NCBI GenBank assembly: GCA_027016475.1
Contig: JALUTL010000148.1
Span: forward strand, 5,101-14,002
DNA: 8,902 nt
Source of the DNA: Candidatus Heimdallarchaeota archaeon
GTDB lineage: Archaea; Asgardarchaeota; Heimdallarchaeia; Heimdallarchaeales; Kariarchaeaceae
Direction: 5' to 3'
Shown: positions 1 to 6,649 of the stretch, piece after piece
How positions within the stretch are numbered: the first letter of the stretch is position 1
Layout of the letters: each line of letters opens with the position of its first letter
Translations under genes and position numbers: made by a program
Notes under the pieces: model-generated
What the model was told of the DNA's origin: nothing
Databases searched by the model: none
The model's input: only the letters and a program-made list of their open reading frames with translations

Positions 1-175
1 CTTCTCCCTTGAAAATTCTTGCCCCGTGATCCACATTTTTGAAGGCAAATGTTGATGATGCAAAAATTGGGGCATTTACTGGATGTGGATAGATTTTTCT
101 CCAATCAAGCCCTCCATGTATTGCTTTTGTTTGAAAACCACTATACTTATGATCCACATGAACACCTTTACACAT
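1..175 (-). CDS. Cys/Met metabolism PLP-dependent enzyme (methionine gamma-lyase / cystathionine gamma-synthase family), N-terminal fragment
   Basis: The gene reads leftward off the window, so only the first ~58 residues are visible. The segment GFQTKAIHGG, then PVNAPIFASSTFAF and GARIFKGE, matches the conserved N-terminus of trans-sulfuration enzymes (G-F-x-T-K-A-I-H-x-G, then N-x-P-I-x-x-S-T-F-x-F). These PLP enzymes cleave or form C-S bonds in methionine, cystathionine or homocysteine. The PLP-binding lysine and specificity residues lie outside the window, so lyase, synthase and sulfhydrylase cannot be told apart. I chose ATG at 175 because family members usually begin a few residues before the G-F motif. 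The frame stays open upstream, with ATGs at 232, 280 and 283. A TTTAAATA box on this strand (260-253) would place transcription start near 230, so a leaderless start at 232 is a real alternative. It is divergent from the Lrp/AsnC gene. Confidence 0.8.
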   Translation of the reverse strand, partial: MCKGVHVDHKYSGFQTKAIHGGLDWRKIYPHPVNAPIFASSTFAFKNVDHGARIFKGE

Positions 176-252
176 TGATAGTTTTTTTGTGAAAGACCTA
201 GCGAATTGTAATTCAACTAAGTCATATAACATATGAACATGACAGCCTGCAT

Positions 253-265
253 TATTTAAAATATA
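253..265. promoter_or_regulatory. A/T-rich TATA-like core in the divergent spacer
   Basis: On the minus strand 260-253 reads TTTAAATA, close to the archaeal TATA consensus. It would start transcription of the PLP-enzyme gene near position 230. On the plus strand 255-265 reads TTTAAAATATA and could serve the Lrp/AsnC gene with a start near 285. The assignment rests on sequence only. Confidence 0.4.
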
Positions 266-314
266 CCCAAAACATAACATCATTTGTTTGGGTCATTGAT
301 TTTATTGTCTCTGA

Positions 315-322
315 TTTTTAAC
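315..322 (+). promoter_or_regulatory. Alternative TATA-like box for the Lrp/AsnC gene
   Basis: The sequence TTTTTAAC lies 8 nt upstream of the palindrome at 330-342. If used, it would place transcription start near 345, and the palindrome would sit between TATA box and start site, a common place for a repressor. It is a weaker TATA match than 253-265. Confidence 0.3.
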
Positions 323-329
323 ACTTTGT

Positions 330-342
330 TGACGATTCGTCA
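330..342. promoter_or_regulatory. Perfect 13-bp palindrome, candidate regulator operator
   Basis: The sequence TGACGATTCGTCA is a perfect inverted repeat: 6-bp arms TGACGA and TCGTCA around a central T. It lies in the divergent spacer, just upstream of the Lrp/AsnC reading frame. Lrp/AsnC proteins commonly bind 13-15 bp palindromes and autoregulate, so this is a plausible operator. The binding is inferred. Confidence 0.45.
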
Positions 343-416
343 GCATTGTTGCAAAAACGTTACAAATGTGTGAATTTTTGCAGATACATTTTTACTATGA
401 TCAACCGAACAAACCT

Positions 417-968
417 ATGAGTGATTGGAGTTCTCATGAAAGCCTTTTTCAACAATCATCACAATGGATCATAGAGCATTTGCTTGAGAATAATCTCATA
501 GACAGAACTGATGCCATCATTTTGGAGCAACTTCTGATTGATGCGAGACAGACTACTCAGGCAATTTCTGAAAAAGCAAAAGTTTCAAGAGCAACAGCCC
601 ATGAAAGAATAAAAAAACTGAAAGAAAAGGGAATCGTGGAAAGGTTTACAACAAGACTAAATTTCAACGTTTGTGGACTACCGCTTAAGGCTTTCATTTT
701 GGTAAGCTATAATGCAAATCTAGCAGGCGAAGACTATAAACAGGCAACAGTTGCCAAACTCATTTCACGGATAAAATACGTCACGAGGGTCAACATAATT
801 ACTGGAACCTACGATTTTTTAGTGGAAATTGCTATTCCCCATATGAACATGCTTAGTGACTTGATCATTGAGGAAATGAGGGAAATTCCAGGAGTTGCCA
901 ACACCATTACCATGATAAGTTTTGATGAGTATAGAGATGGCTTCAGACAGCAGAGGCCAAAAAAGTAA
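417..968 (+). CDS. Lrp/AsnC family transcriptional regulator
   Basis: The 183-residue product has the two-domain Lrp/AsnC layout. The N-terminal winged HTH begins near residue 28 (LIDRTDAIILEQLL). Its recognition helix is around VSRATAHERIKKLKEKGIVE (56-75). A RAM (ligand-binding, oligomerisation) domain spans about 90-172 and includes the typical segment GTYDFLVEI. Such proteins bind DNA as dimers or octamers and respond to amino acids. The frame is open upstream to an ATG at 366. I prefer 417 because the extra 17 residues are unlike the family, but even this start leaves a longer pre-HTH segment than usual, and no clear SD decides. The divergent partner is a Met/Cys PLP enzyme, so this is probably its local regulator, as with mdeR/mdeA in Pseudomonas. 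Whether it activates or represses cannot be read from sequence. Confidence 0.9.
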   Translation: MSDWSSHESLFQQSSQWIIEHLLENNLIDRTDAIILEQLLIDARQTTQAISEKAKVSRATAHERIKKLKEKGIVERFTTRLNFNVCGLPLKAFILVSYNANLAGEDYKQATVAKLISRIKYVTRVNIITGTYDFLVEIAIPHMNMLSDLIIEEMREIPGVANTITMISFDEYRDGFRQQRPKK

Positions 969-989
969 CATGGTGTGTTTCACCTAAAA

Positions 990-1008
990 ACATTAAAATT
1001 CTTAATGT
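990..1008. promoter_or_regulatory. Inverted repeat overlapping a TATA-like box upstream of the small membrane gene
   Basis: The arms ACATTAA (990-996) and TTAATGT (1002-1008) are perfect inverted repeats around the 5-nt spacer AATTC. The element contains ATTAAAAT (992-999), which is -30 to -23 relative to the ATG at 1022. That is the expected TATA position for a leaderless transcript. A regulator binding the repeat would block TBP, so it could be an operator as well as the core promoter. Confidence 0.4.
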
Positions 1009-1021
1009 ATCAAAGCAGAAT

Positions 1022-1435
1022 ATGAAAGAAATATTATTGAAAGCCTTCGCATTTTTATTTTCTTTGTTTTCAGTCACAACAACTATTTCGCTAAGGTCTA
1101 CAATATTAATACTGTTTTATGCTCCAATTATAGCCTTGGGCGTTCTTTATCCTAGAAAAATAGATGAAAATATGGATCAAGGAACTTTCAAGCTTGTTTC
1201 ATTTTTTTCTCAGGGAATAATTACAACTTTGTTCATTGCAGTTCTTGCCAGCCTAATGGTGATTCTAAGTTTGTTTTTTACCTCCCCTGATGTGAATTTC
1301 ATTTTGATAAATAGTGTCATAGCCCTTCTTTTACCTCCTCTGCTTGTTAAAGAATATCGTAATTTTCTAGTTTTCAAATCAATGCAGGAAACTGTAAAAT
1401 TCTCAGAATTACAGAAATTGAATGAGGAGGCATAA
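1022..1435 (+). CDS. Small membrane protein of unknown function
   Basis: The product has 137 residues and I do not recognise a family. Hydrophobic stretches lie at about residues 5-20, 24-43, 63-88 and 92-109, which suggests three or four membrane segments. A short charged loop (PRKIDENMDQG, 44-54) separates the second and third. The C-terminus from about 110 is charged and probably forms a soluble helix. No SD precedes the ATG. A TATA-like box at 992-999 is placed for leaderless transcription, so this is probably the first gene of a two-gene unit. Its last codons hold the SD of the next gene, so the two are co-transcribed and probably translationally coupled. A link between membrane and nucleotide metabolism is possible, but nothing in the sequence proves a functional partnership. 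Confidence 0.75.
   Translation: MKEILLKAFAFLFSLFSVTTTISLRSTILILFYAPIIALGVLYPRKIDENMDQGTFKLVSFFSQGIITTLFIAVLASLMVILSLFFTSPDVNFILINSVIALLLPPLLVKEYRNFLVFKSMQETVKFSELQKLNEEA
1424..1430 (+). promoter_or_regulatory. Shine-Dalgarno sequence of the HD-domain gene, inside the preceding gene
   Basis: The sequence GAGGAGG lies six nucleotides before ATG 1437 and inside the last codons of the upstream gene, whose TAA is at 1433-1435. It decides the start in favour of 1437. The in-frame ATG at 1422 directly abuts this SD and would have no ribosome site of its own. Confidence 0.8.
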
Positions 1436-1436
1436 A

Positions 1437-1997
1437 ATGCCCAGTCAACCATCATCAATAGCCCATTTCTTGTTGACTGTCGCCAATCTTAAGTCTGTGG
1501 TCAGAACAGGATGGAGCTTAGTTGGAGTACACAATCCTGAAAGTGTTGCAGACCATTCATTCATGACTGCAATTTTAGGACTGACGCTCATTGATGAGGA
1601 AGATTGTAACAAAGATAAATTAATCCGTCTCTGTATTGTTCATGATTTACTTGAGAGTTTGACAGGTGATATTGTATGGCAAAGAGGAGGAGAGCAGAAT
1701 TTTCTAGTTAAATCGGAAAAGGAAAGGCTTGAAAAAGACGCTCTTGATGTGCTTTTCAATGAAAGCACCTATGCAATGCAGAACATTAAGGAACTTGTAG
1801 AAGAGTATATATCCCAAACCTCCATAGAGGCAAAATTGGTGAAAGAGCTGGATAAGCTGGAAATGGCCCTTCAAGCAAGCATCTATAGGGAACAGATGAA
1901 CACAAGCGATTTCGAATCCTTCATTAAAACCGCCTCTCAGCATATTGAAACGGAAAAAATCAAGAAAGTTTTCAGCCAGCTTATTGATCCTAATTGA
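1437..1997 (+). CDS. HD-domain 5'-deoxynucleotidase, HDDC2/YfbR-like
   Basis: The 186-residue protein has the full HD signature: H40 (ESVADHSF), H69-D70 (IVHDLLE) and D139 (LVKELDKLEM) as metal ligands. E73 and D78 (TGDI) follow as in YfbR-type enzymes. The segment RTGW at 23-26 and the C-terminal helix EAKLVKELDKLEMALQAS closely resemble human HDDC2 and yeast relatives. Members dephosphorylate deoxynucleoside 5'-monophosphates with a divalent metal in the cytosol and so help control dNTP pools; that activity is assigned by family, not shown here. Length is normal for the family. The start at 1437 follows a strong SD. The gene is coupled to the upstream membrane-protein gene and separated by 96 nt from the Hsp70-like gene downstream. 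Confidence 0.9.
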   Translation: MPSQPSSIAHFLLTVANLKSVVRTGWSLVGVHNPESVADHSFMTAILGLTLIDEEDCNKDKLIRLCIVHDLLESLTGDIVWQRGGEQNFLVKSEKERLEKDALDVLFNESTYAMQNIKELVEEYISQTSIEAKLVKELDKLEMALQASIYREQMNTSDFESFIKTASQHIETEKIKKVFSQLIDPN

Positions 1998-2030
1998 TTG
2001 CGTTAAATCTAACAGGAAGTAATCAGAAGG

Positions 2031-2040
2031 TTAATAATTA
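2031..2040 (+). promoter_or_regulatory. Possible TATA box for the Hsp70-like gene
   Basis: TTAATAATTA is the best TATA-like stretch in the 96-nt gap before the GTG at 2094. It would place transcription start near 2060 with a leader of about 30 nt. No SD is visible before the GTG. The gene could instead be read through from the HD gene. Confidence 0.3.
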
Positions 2041-2093
2041 GAAGAACATAGATACAATAGGATAACTACATCCAGAACCTGTCATAAGCGTCA

Positions 2094-4907
2094 GTGTCAA
2101 CTTTTCATAAAAACACTATTGGAGTTGGTTGTATTTCCCAAAATCAGGCATATACATTGTTAACCACCAAATATCTCGTAACCCCGAGTGAAGAAGAGAT
2201 CCAACAGATTTCTGAATTATTCAAAGATTGGTTGAGATCCAAGAATGAAGGTTTGTTGGTTCACTTGTTTCAAATCATTGACCATCATGAATCCGAAGAA
2301 GTAAGGGAATTGGCCTTGGATCACATTCAACGTTTCCTTCCCTCTCAAAAAAGAGAACAGGTTTTGGATTTATGGATTAGCCATCCTCTCCCATCATTGA
2401 AACCGTTCATTGAACAGATAATTGAAAATTATAGAGACAAAATCAAAACCTCGACGCTTGCAGCAGCTTATGTAATGCTTGATCGGATTGATGACCTGTT
2501 AGAACTAGATCCAGATTTTGTTGCATTGGACAGCTATCTGGAGGGCATCGATCCATCTTTGGGCAGCTTACTGTATGAAAGAGTGGGACGTCTGAAGAAA
2601 TCATACGCTATTAAGAACCCACCTTCACTGTTTGGACAAGAAACTCCTTCAATAGGAGATTTGATAAGTCGGAAGGACTATTTAACCCTTTGGCAATCTA
2701 TGCTGAGCTTTCCCTTTCCATATATTTGTGAAATGATGAAGTTCCTATACGAGGTTGACTGGAAACCAGAAGAGAAAGAAAGTCGGAGGTTTTTTGATCT
2801 GATATTGGAACATGTAGGAACCGGGGGATGGAAGGAAATAGAAGATATCATGGATTCAGTTCTTTCAATTCGTCCTCGTGGAACCAACAAATACAGACGG
2901 TTGACTGCAACAGAACAACGAATGAAGCTGATTGAAATCAAACTCTTCCCCATTGTCTACACACGTCCAGACAGGATACATTTAATGGAATTTGTCAGTA
3001 GAGGGCGGTATAATCTCACAGACAATACACTGGGTCTTTACATCTATCAGGAAAGAATCAGACACTCTTCATTCACAGGAAAAATTCACATCCCAATCTA
3101 TTCGTCAAATGGTGTCCAATTAGCAGAGGTTATTGCCGTTGCCAATAGCATATCATCCTTTAACATGGACGAGGATGGTTTATTTTTTTCAATCAACACC
3201 AAGGCAGGGAACTATTCAGTTGATTTGGATGCAATTGCGGCATTTCTTCTTCCATTCAATCAGCACACAGAAACAGTTGCTGAAGCCTTGGATGTGCTAT
3301 TGGAACAGACACAAGGTCGTAAGAAGCTTATTTTCATGGCCATGAAGTATTTATCAGATTTGCAACAAGGCAAATCATTCTCGCTTTTTGATCTGAAGCA
3401 AACGATTGAACTTGAAAATCCTCAGCTTTCCTGTTGCTCCTTGTCCATTGATATGAACGATTTTGAAACTCGATTTGCAATAGTACCTTCTGACTGCGAT
3501 CATGAGTTGCAACTGTGGAAAGTCCCATCCATGATTTATTATGAATCGCCAAACAAGCATGTTGTAGGCAATGAAATATTGGATGGAAAGGTCGATGGCG
3601 AAATTGTCGATGAGGCATTGATTTTTGACGAAATGCTCAAAAGCCTGATTATGGGCCCAGCAAAAACAATTCGAGTTCAAAATCTCACGATTAATGCTGA
3701 ACAGGCAATCAAAGATTTTCTAAATGAAATTGTCAAATATGCAACAGCCCATGTTGATTATCAGATAACTGAAGTGGTCTTCTCACATCAGTACGCAATG
3801 CCAATACGGGTTCAAAAATGGTTGAACCAAGTACTGGAAGAATTAGGATTTAATCATGTTTTCTCCTTGGAAACTTCAATTGCATCTCTGCTGGGATCTT
3901 ACAGAATACACAAAACAACGGGAAACGTTCTAACAGTCAACATTGGGGAATATGCAACGACGCTTGCGTTGGCAGAAGTTCCCGCTCCTAAAACGAAAAA
4001 GAGAAAAGAAAGATCACTATTGGAAGAAATACAACCTAGCCCGAAAGTAGTAGTAAGACGATCTGTTGAGCTAGGGTTGAATGACCTGTCCAAATTGGTG
4101 CTGGAAGGTTTAAGTTTGGGAATTTTGGAAAAGCACAAAATAATTCAGTCAGCGATGAAATCCCTTATGGATAATCTTGAATTTCAGAGCAAAGATCATG
4201 GGCTGCAATTATGGGTAGGCACAGCACCAGAAAATCCGAATAATAATGAAAAATTCATAGATTTGGAAAGCTTAGAGTGTTTCGAGACATTTAAGCTTGC
4301 ATTAAGGGATATTTTCGAGGAAGGGTTGAAAGTTGGAATACCAAAGGCGAAGATTGACACTATTATCTTTACAGGGAAAGGGGCTAAATGGCCTGATTTT
4401 GCAAGATATGTTTTCAATATCTTTGATTGCAAAATACCAATTCTTGTCGAGGATGATGAATATCTTATAGCAAAAGGGCTGGGGGTATTTGGAAATGGAC
4501 AACAAATTGAACTGCCCCTTCACAGAGAGATCATGGTGAGGATCAACGAGGAGGGATTGATAAATTTTGAAACACTGTTTTCTATCAAAGAAGGCAGACC
4601 TGGTGTTGCAAAACAGTTCAAAATCGAAGTCGAGCGCAGAATCAAGACGATTGCCTTGGACATTTGGCTTAGATCTTTGAATTATCATGCGATGCTTACT
4701 GAAGAGTTGGAAGATAGGCATCTAAACCACATAAAAAACGACATGCATACATTTGACAATTTGACCACATTCCCTAAACTTGCATCTATTGAATCGATGC
4801 AGGAACCCATGCTTATTGCATGCATAGACATCTTCGGAAGGTTTGGGATAACGGTTACTGACAAGAATAAGCCAGCAGACATAGAATTTTTGTGTCCAAT
4901 ATTCTAA
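2094..4907 (+). CDS. Large protein with a degenerate Hsp70-like (actin-fold) domain and a long novel N-terminus
   Basis: The product has 937 residues. GTG 2094 is the first start after an in-frame TAA (2085-2087). Residues ~30-120 are helical and HEAT-like; ~270-385 look beta-rich; neither matches a family I know. From ~450 the order of Hsp70 landmarks appears. SIDMNDFETRFAIV (451-464) is at the phosphate-1 position. VPSMIYYES and VGNEI (477-494) follow, then a helix leading to SLETSIASLLGSY (591-603; compare NEPTAAALAYG). NVLTVNIGEYATTLALAEV (611-629) is at the phosphate-2 position, ELGLNDLSKLV (659-669; compare LGGEDFD) follows, and IDTIIFTGKGAKWP (754-767) is at the adenosine position. The usual Gly/Thr and catalytic Asp residues are largely replaced, so ATPase activity is doubtful. 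Residues ~810-937 resemble an Hsp70 SBD-beta core that ends without the helical lid. It may be a scaffold or client-binding protein. The cellular role is unknown. Confidence 0.75.
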   Translation: MSTFHKNTIGVGCISQNQAYTLLTTKYLVTPSEEEIQQISELFKDWLRSKNEGLLVHLFQIIDHHESEEVRELALDHIQRFLPSQKREQVLDLWISHPLPSLKPFIEQIIENYRDKIKTSTLAAAYVMLDRIDDLLELDPDFVALDSYLEGIDPSLGSLLYERVGRLKKSYAIKNPPSLFGQETPSIGDLISRKDYLTLWQSMLSFPFPYICEMMKFLYEVDWKPEEKESRRFFDLILEHVGTGGWKEIEDIMDSVLSIRPRGTNKYRRLTATEQRMKLIEIKLFPIVYTRPDRIHLMEFVSRGRYNLTDNTLGLYIYQERIRHSSFTGKIHIPIYSSNGVQLAEVIAVANSISSFNMDEDGLFFSINTKAGNYSVDLDAIAAFLLPFNQHTETVAEALDVLLEQTQGRKKLIFMAMKYLSDLQQGKSFSLFDLKQTIELENPQLSCCSLSIDMNDFETRFAIVPSDCDHELQLWKVPSMIYYESPNKHVVGNEILDGKVDGEIVDEALIFDEMLKSLIMGPAKTIRVQNLTINAEQAIKDFLNEIVKYATAHVDYQITEVVFSHQYAMPIRVQKWLNQVLEELGFNHVFSLETSIASLLGSYRIHKTTGNVLTVNIGEYATTLALAEVPAPKTKKRKERSLLEEIQPSPKVVVRRSVELGLNDLSKLVLEGLSLGILEKHKIIQSAMKSLMDNLEFQSKDHGLQLWVGTAPENPNNNEKFIDLESLECFETFKLALRDIFEEGLKVGIPKAKIDTIIFTGKGAKWPDFARYVFNIFDCKIPILVEDDEYLIAKGLGVFGNGQQIELPLHREIMVRINEEGLINFETLFSIKEGRPGVAKQFKIEVERRIKTIALDIWLRSLNYHAMLTEELEDRHLNHIKNDMHTFDNLTTFPKLASIESMQEPMLIACIDIFGRFGITVTDKNKPADIEFLCPIF

Positions 4908-4919
4908 GATTGACTCGCG

Positions 4920-5771
4920 TTAGATCAAATGAAGGCCACCCTTTTTAGAATAATTTTCTACTTTTTTCAAAAGGTATATTGAAACTCCAAAGTAAAGTGG
5001 AATTGAAAGAAGAAGTATCATCCATTCAATTTCGACAGGCAATAAGGTTGGCCATTTGGTCTTGAATGCATAGTACCTGCTCAAGTCATAGGCAAAAGTT
5101 TGAGGAAACAAGAATGCAATCCATTTCAACCAAACTGGGAACGATTGAACCGGAATAAAGGCACCGACAAGAAATTGGAACAACAAACCGAGAATTTGGG
5201 CAATTCCTGAAGTTTCTTTCCACATAATTGCACTTAATGCAATAATGATACCAACTCCCACCAATGATATCATTGATGCAAGTATCACAAGAGAGAGGAA
5301 AATCACTTCTTGGGAGAGTTCCCCAAAAAAGGCAATTCCTATTACAATTGGAACCAAATAAATCAAACGAATAATTGCAGCTGCAACAATTGTTCCTAAA
5401 TAGTAGCTGTATCTCGGAAAAGATGTTGAGTACAGGTATTCAAGCGTTCCGTTGTAGAGATCATTTGTAACGGAGTTTAGCGGAGTCCATAATGCAACAT
5501 CCAATAATAGCACCAAGACTATGCCCGTAATGAAAAAGATAAAAACGCTGCTCGCCCTTCCACTTCCGCTTACCTCAGTCAATGTTCGAAAGCTGAGGGC
5601 TGATCCAAAAATATAGAACGAAAACACAATCAGCAATACCTCATAGAAGTCACCTATCAGATTTGCACGATATCTGATGGCAATTTTTAATTCCTTTATG
5701 ATAGTTGACGCAAACACGTTTATTGGCGTCACAGGCTTACTTAACCCATAAAATCTCTCTGTTGTATACAT
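4920..5771 (-). CDS. ABC-2 type exporter permease (second permease of the operon)
   Basis: The 283-residue product has about six membrane segments (near 40-60, 75-98, 126-150, 155-182, 192-212 and 250-268), typical of DrrB/ABC-2 permeases. An amphipathic N-terminal helix with KELKIAIRYRANLIG precedes the first segment, and NDLYNGTLEYLY lies in the loop after the second. Both motifs recur in the neighbouring permease. The start is ATG 5771, preceded by GGTGA with 5 nt spacing (5782-5778). The in-frame GTG at 5780 is part of that SD. The gene begins 9 nt after the stop of the upstream permease and ends 12 nt from the convergent Hsp70-like stop codon. With the other permease and the ATPase it should form an exporter of unknown substrate. 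Confidence 0.88.
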   Translation of the reverse strand: MYTTERFYGLSKPVTPINVFASTIIKELKIAIRYRANLIGDFYEVLLIVFSFYIFGSALSFRTLTEVSGSGRASSVFIFFITGIVLVLLLDVALWTPLNSVTNDLYNGTLEYLYSTSFPRYSYYLGTIVAAAIIRLIYLVPIVIGIAFFGELSQEVIFLSLVILASMISLVGVGIIIALSAIMWKETSGIAQILGLLFQFLVGAFIPVQSFPVWLKWIAFLFPQTFAYDLSRYYAFKTKWPTLLPVEIEWMILLLSIPLYFGVSIYLLKKVENYSKKGGLHLI

Positions 5772-5780
5772 GACTCTCAC

Positions 5781-6647
5781 CTATATTATATTCAGCCCGT
5801 CTTTTTTGGCTGAAGCCTCAACTTTTCTTAGAAGGAAGGCAGCAATGAGCCAATATATTACCATATAGGTTGCCAAGACACCCCATAGCATAGGGACAGG
5901 AAGCAAAGTTGTCCATTTGTCACCTAACGAAAAATGACGAACCAGATCAATTCCATACGTATATGGAAGTAGATAGCTTGCAATTCTTATATAAGGTGGG
6001 AGGAAGGTGATCGGAAAGAGAAATCCGCTAAGGAAAGTGAACAAAGTACCAATTGTTCCAACCAATCCGTTTACCCGTTTGTATTTTATTGCCAACAGAC
6101 TTATCATGACACCAAATGCAACCAAGACACTGACAGTCATGAAAGCAGCCAAAAGTATCCAGATCAATGTAAAAAAGTCAATTCCTGAAACAACAACGAG
6201 TGCAATAACTAGTGGGATGCTAAAGACGGAAGCGAATGTTGCTGAAGACAGAATATTCCCAACAAAATATGCAATGCGTGAATGAGGGTTGAAAAAGAGA
6301 TATTCCAAAGTCCCATTGTAAAGATCCCTGTTAATGCTGTTAATTGGCTTCCAAAGTGCCACCCCATCATAAAAAACTATCAGAAGACCACCAATGAAGA
6401 ACACCATGGTTTCTCTAAAACTTAATTCCACGTCAAGATTGAATACAAACGCTGACGCCATTAGAGCAAATGAGCCAATGAAGAGAAGCGATTGGATCTG
6501 ATTCGCGATAAGATTTGCCCTATATCTGAGGGTAATTCTGACTTCTTTGAGATAAGACCCTTTCAGTACATGAAAGAATGATACTGGTCTAGATTTTGTA
6601 AGCCCCTGTATGTTCCGATGATAATCTGCCATCGATACTGCCGTCAT
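5781..6647 (-). CDS. ABC-2 type exporter permease (first permease of the operon)
   Basis: The 288-residue product has about six membrane segments (near 52-70, 80-99, 130-152, 158-187, 196-216 and 252-272). It shares landmarks with the downstream permease: KEVRITLRYRANLIA, RDLYNGTLEYLF, a late LLP-x-T-Y-x-x-D-L motif, KWTTLLPV, and a C-terminus of LLRKVEASAKKDGLNII. The two are clearly paralogues but well diverged, which suggests a heterodimeric channel. I chose ATG 6647 because GAGGA (6658-6654) lies 6 nt before it. The ATG at 6653, which overlaps the ATPase stop as ATGA, directly abuts that SD. A third in-frame ATG is at 6632. The substrate may be a drug, lipid or glycan; nothing here decides. 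Confidence 0.88.
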   Translation of the reverse strand: MTAVSMADYHRNIQGLTKSRPVSFFHVLKGSYLKEVRITLRYRANLIANQIQSLLFIGSFALMASAFVFNLDVELSFRETMVFFIGGLLIVFYDGVALWKPINSINRDLYNGTLEYLFFNPHSRIAYFVGNILSSATFASVFSIPLVIALVVVSGIDFFTLIWILLAAFMTVSVLVAFGVMISLLAIKYKRVNGLVGTIGTLFTFLSGFLFPITFLPPYIRIASYLLPYTYGIDLVRHFSLGDKWTTLLPVPMLWGVLATYMVIYWLIAAFLLRKVEASAKKDGLNII

Positions 6648-6649
6648 GT

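Noticed and set aside
972..984. GGTG-TGTTT-CACC hairpin just after the Lrp/AsnC stop as a terminator
   Set aside because: The stem is only 4 bp and no T-run follows on the plus strand.
1422..1436. ATG 1422 as the start of the HD protein
   Set aside because: It directly abuts the GAGGAGG SD, so it has no ribosome site of its own, while ATG 1437 is ideally spaced.
3133..3680. Several open frames on both strands inside the Hsp70-like gene
   Set aside because: They overlap a long frame with recognisable motifs, show no domain of their own and lack start signals.
2000..4925. Recurrent GCGTTARAT words after the stop codons at 1997 and 4907 and before ATG 7609
   Set aside because: Short, differently oriented and without a consistent structure; probably chance.
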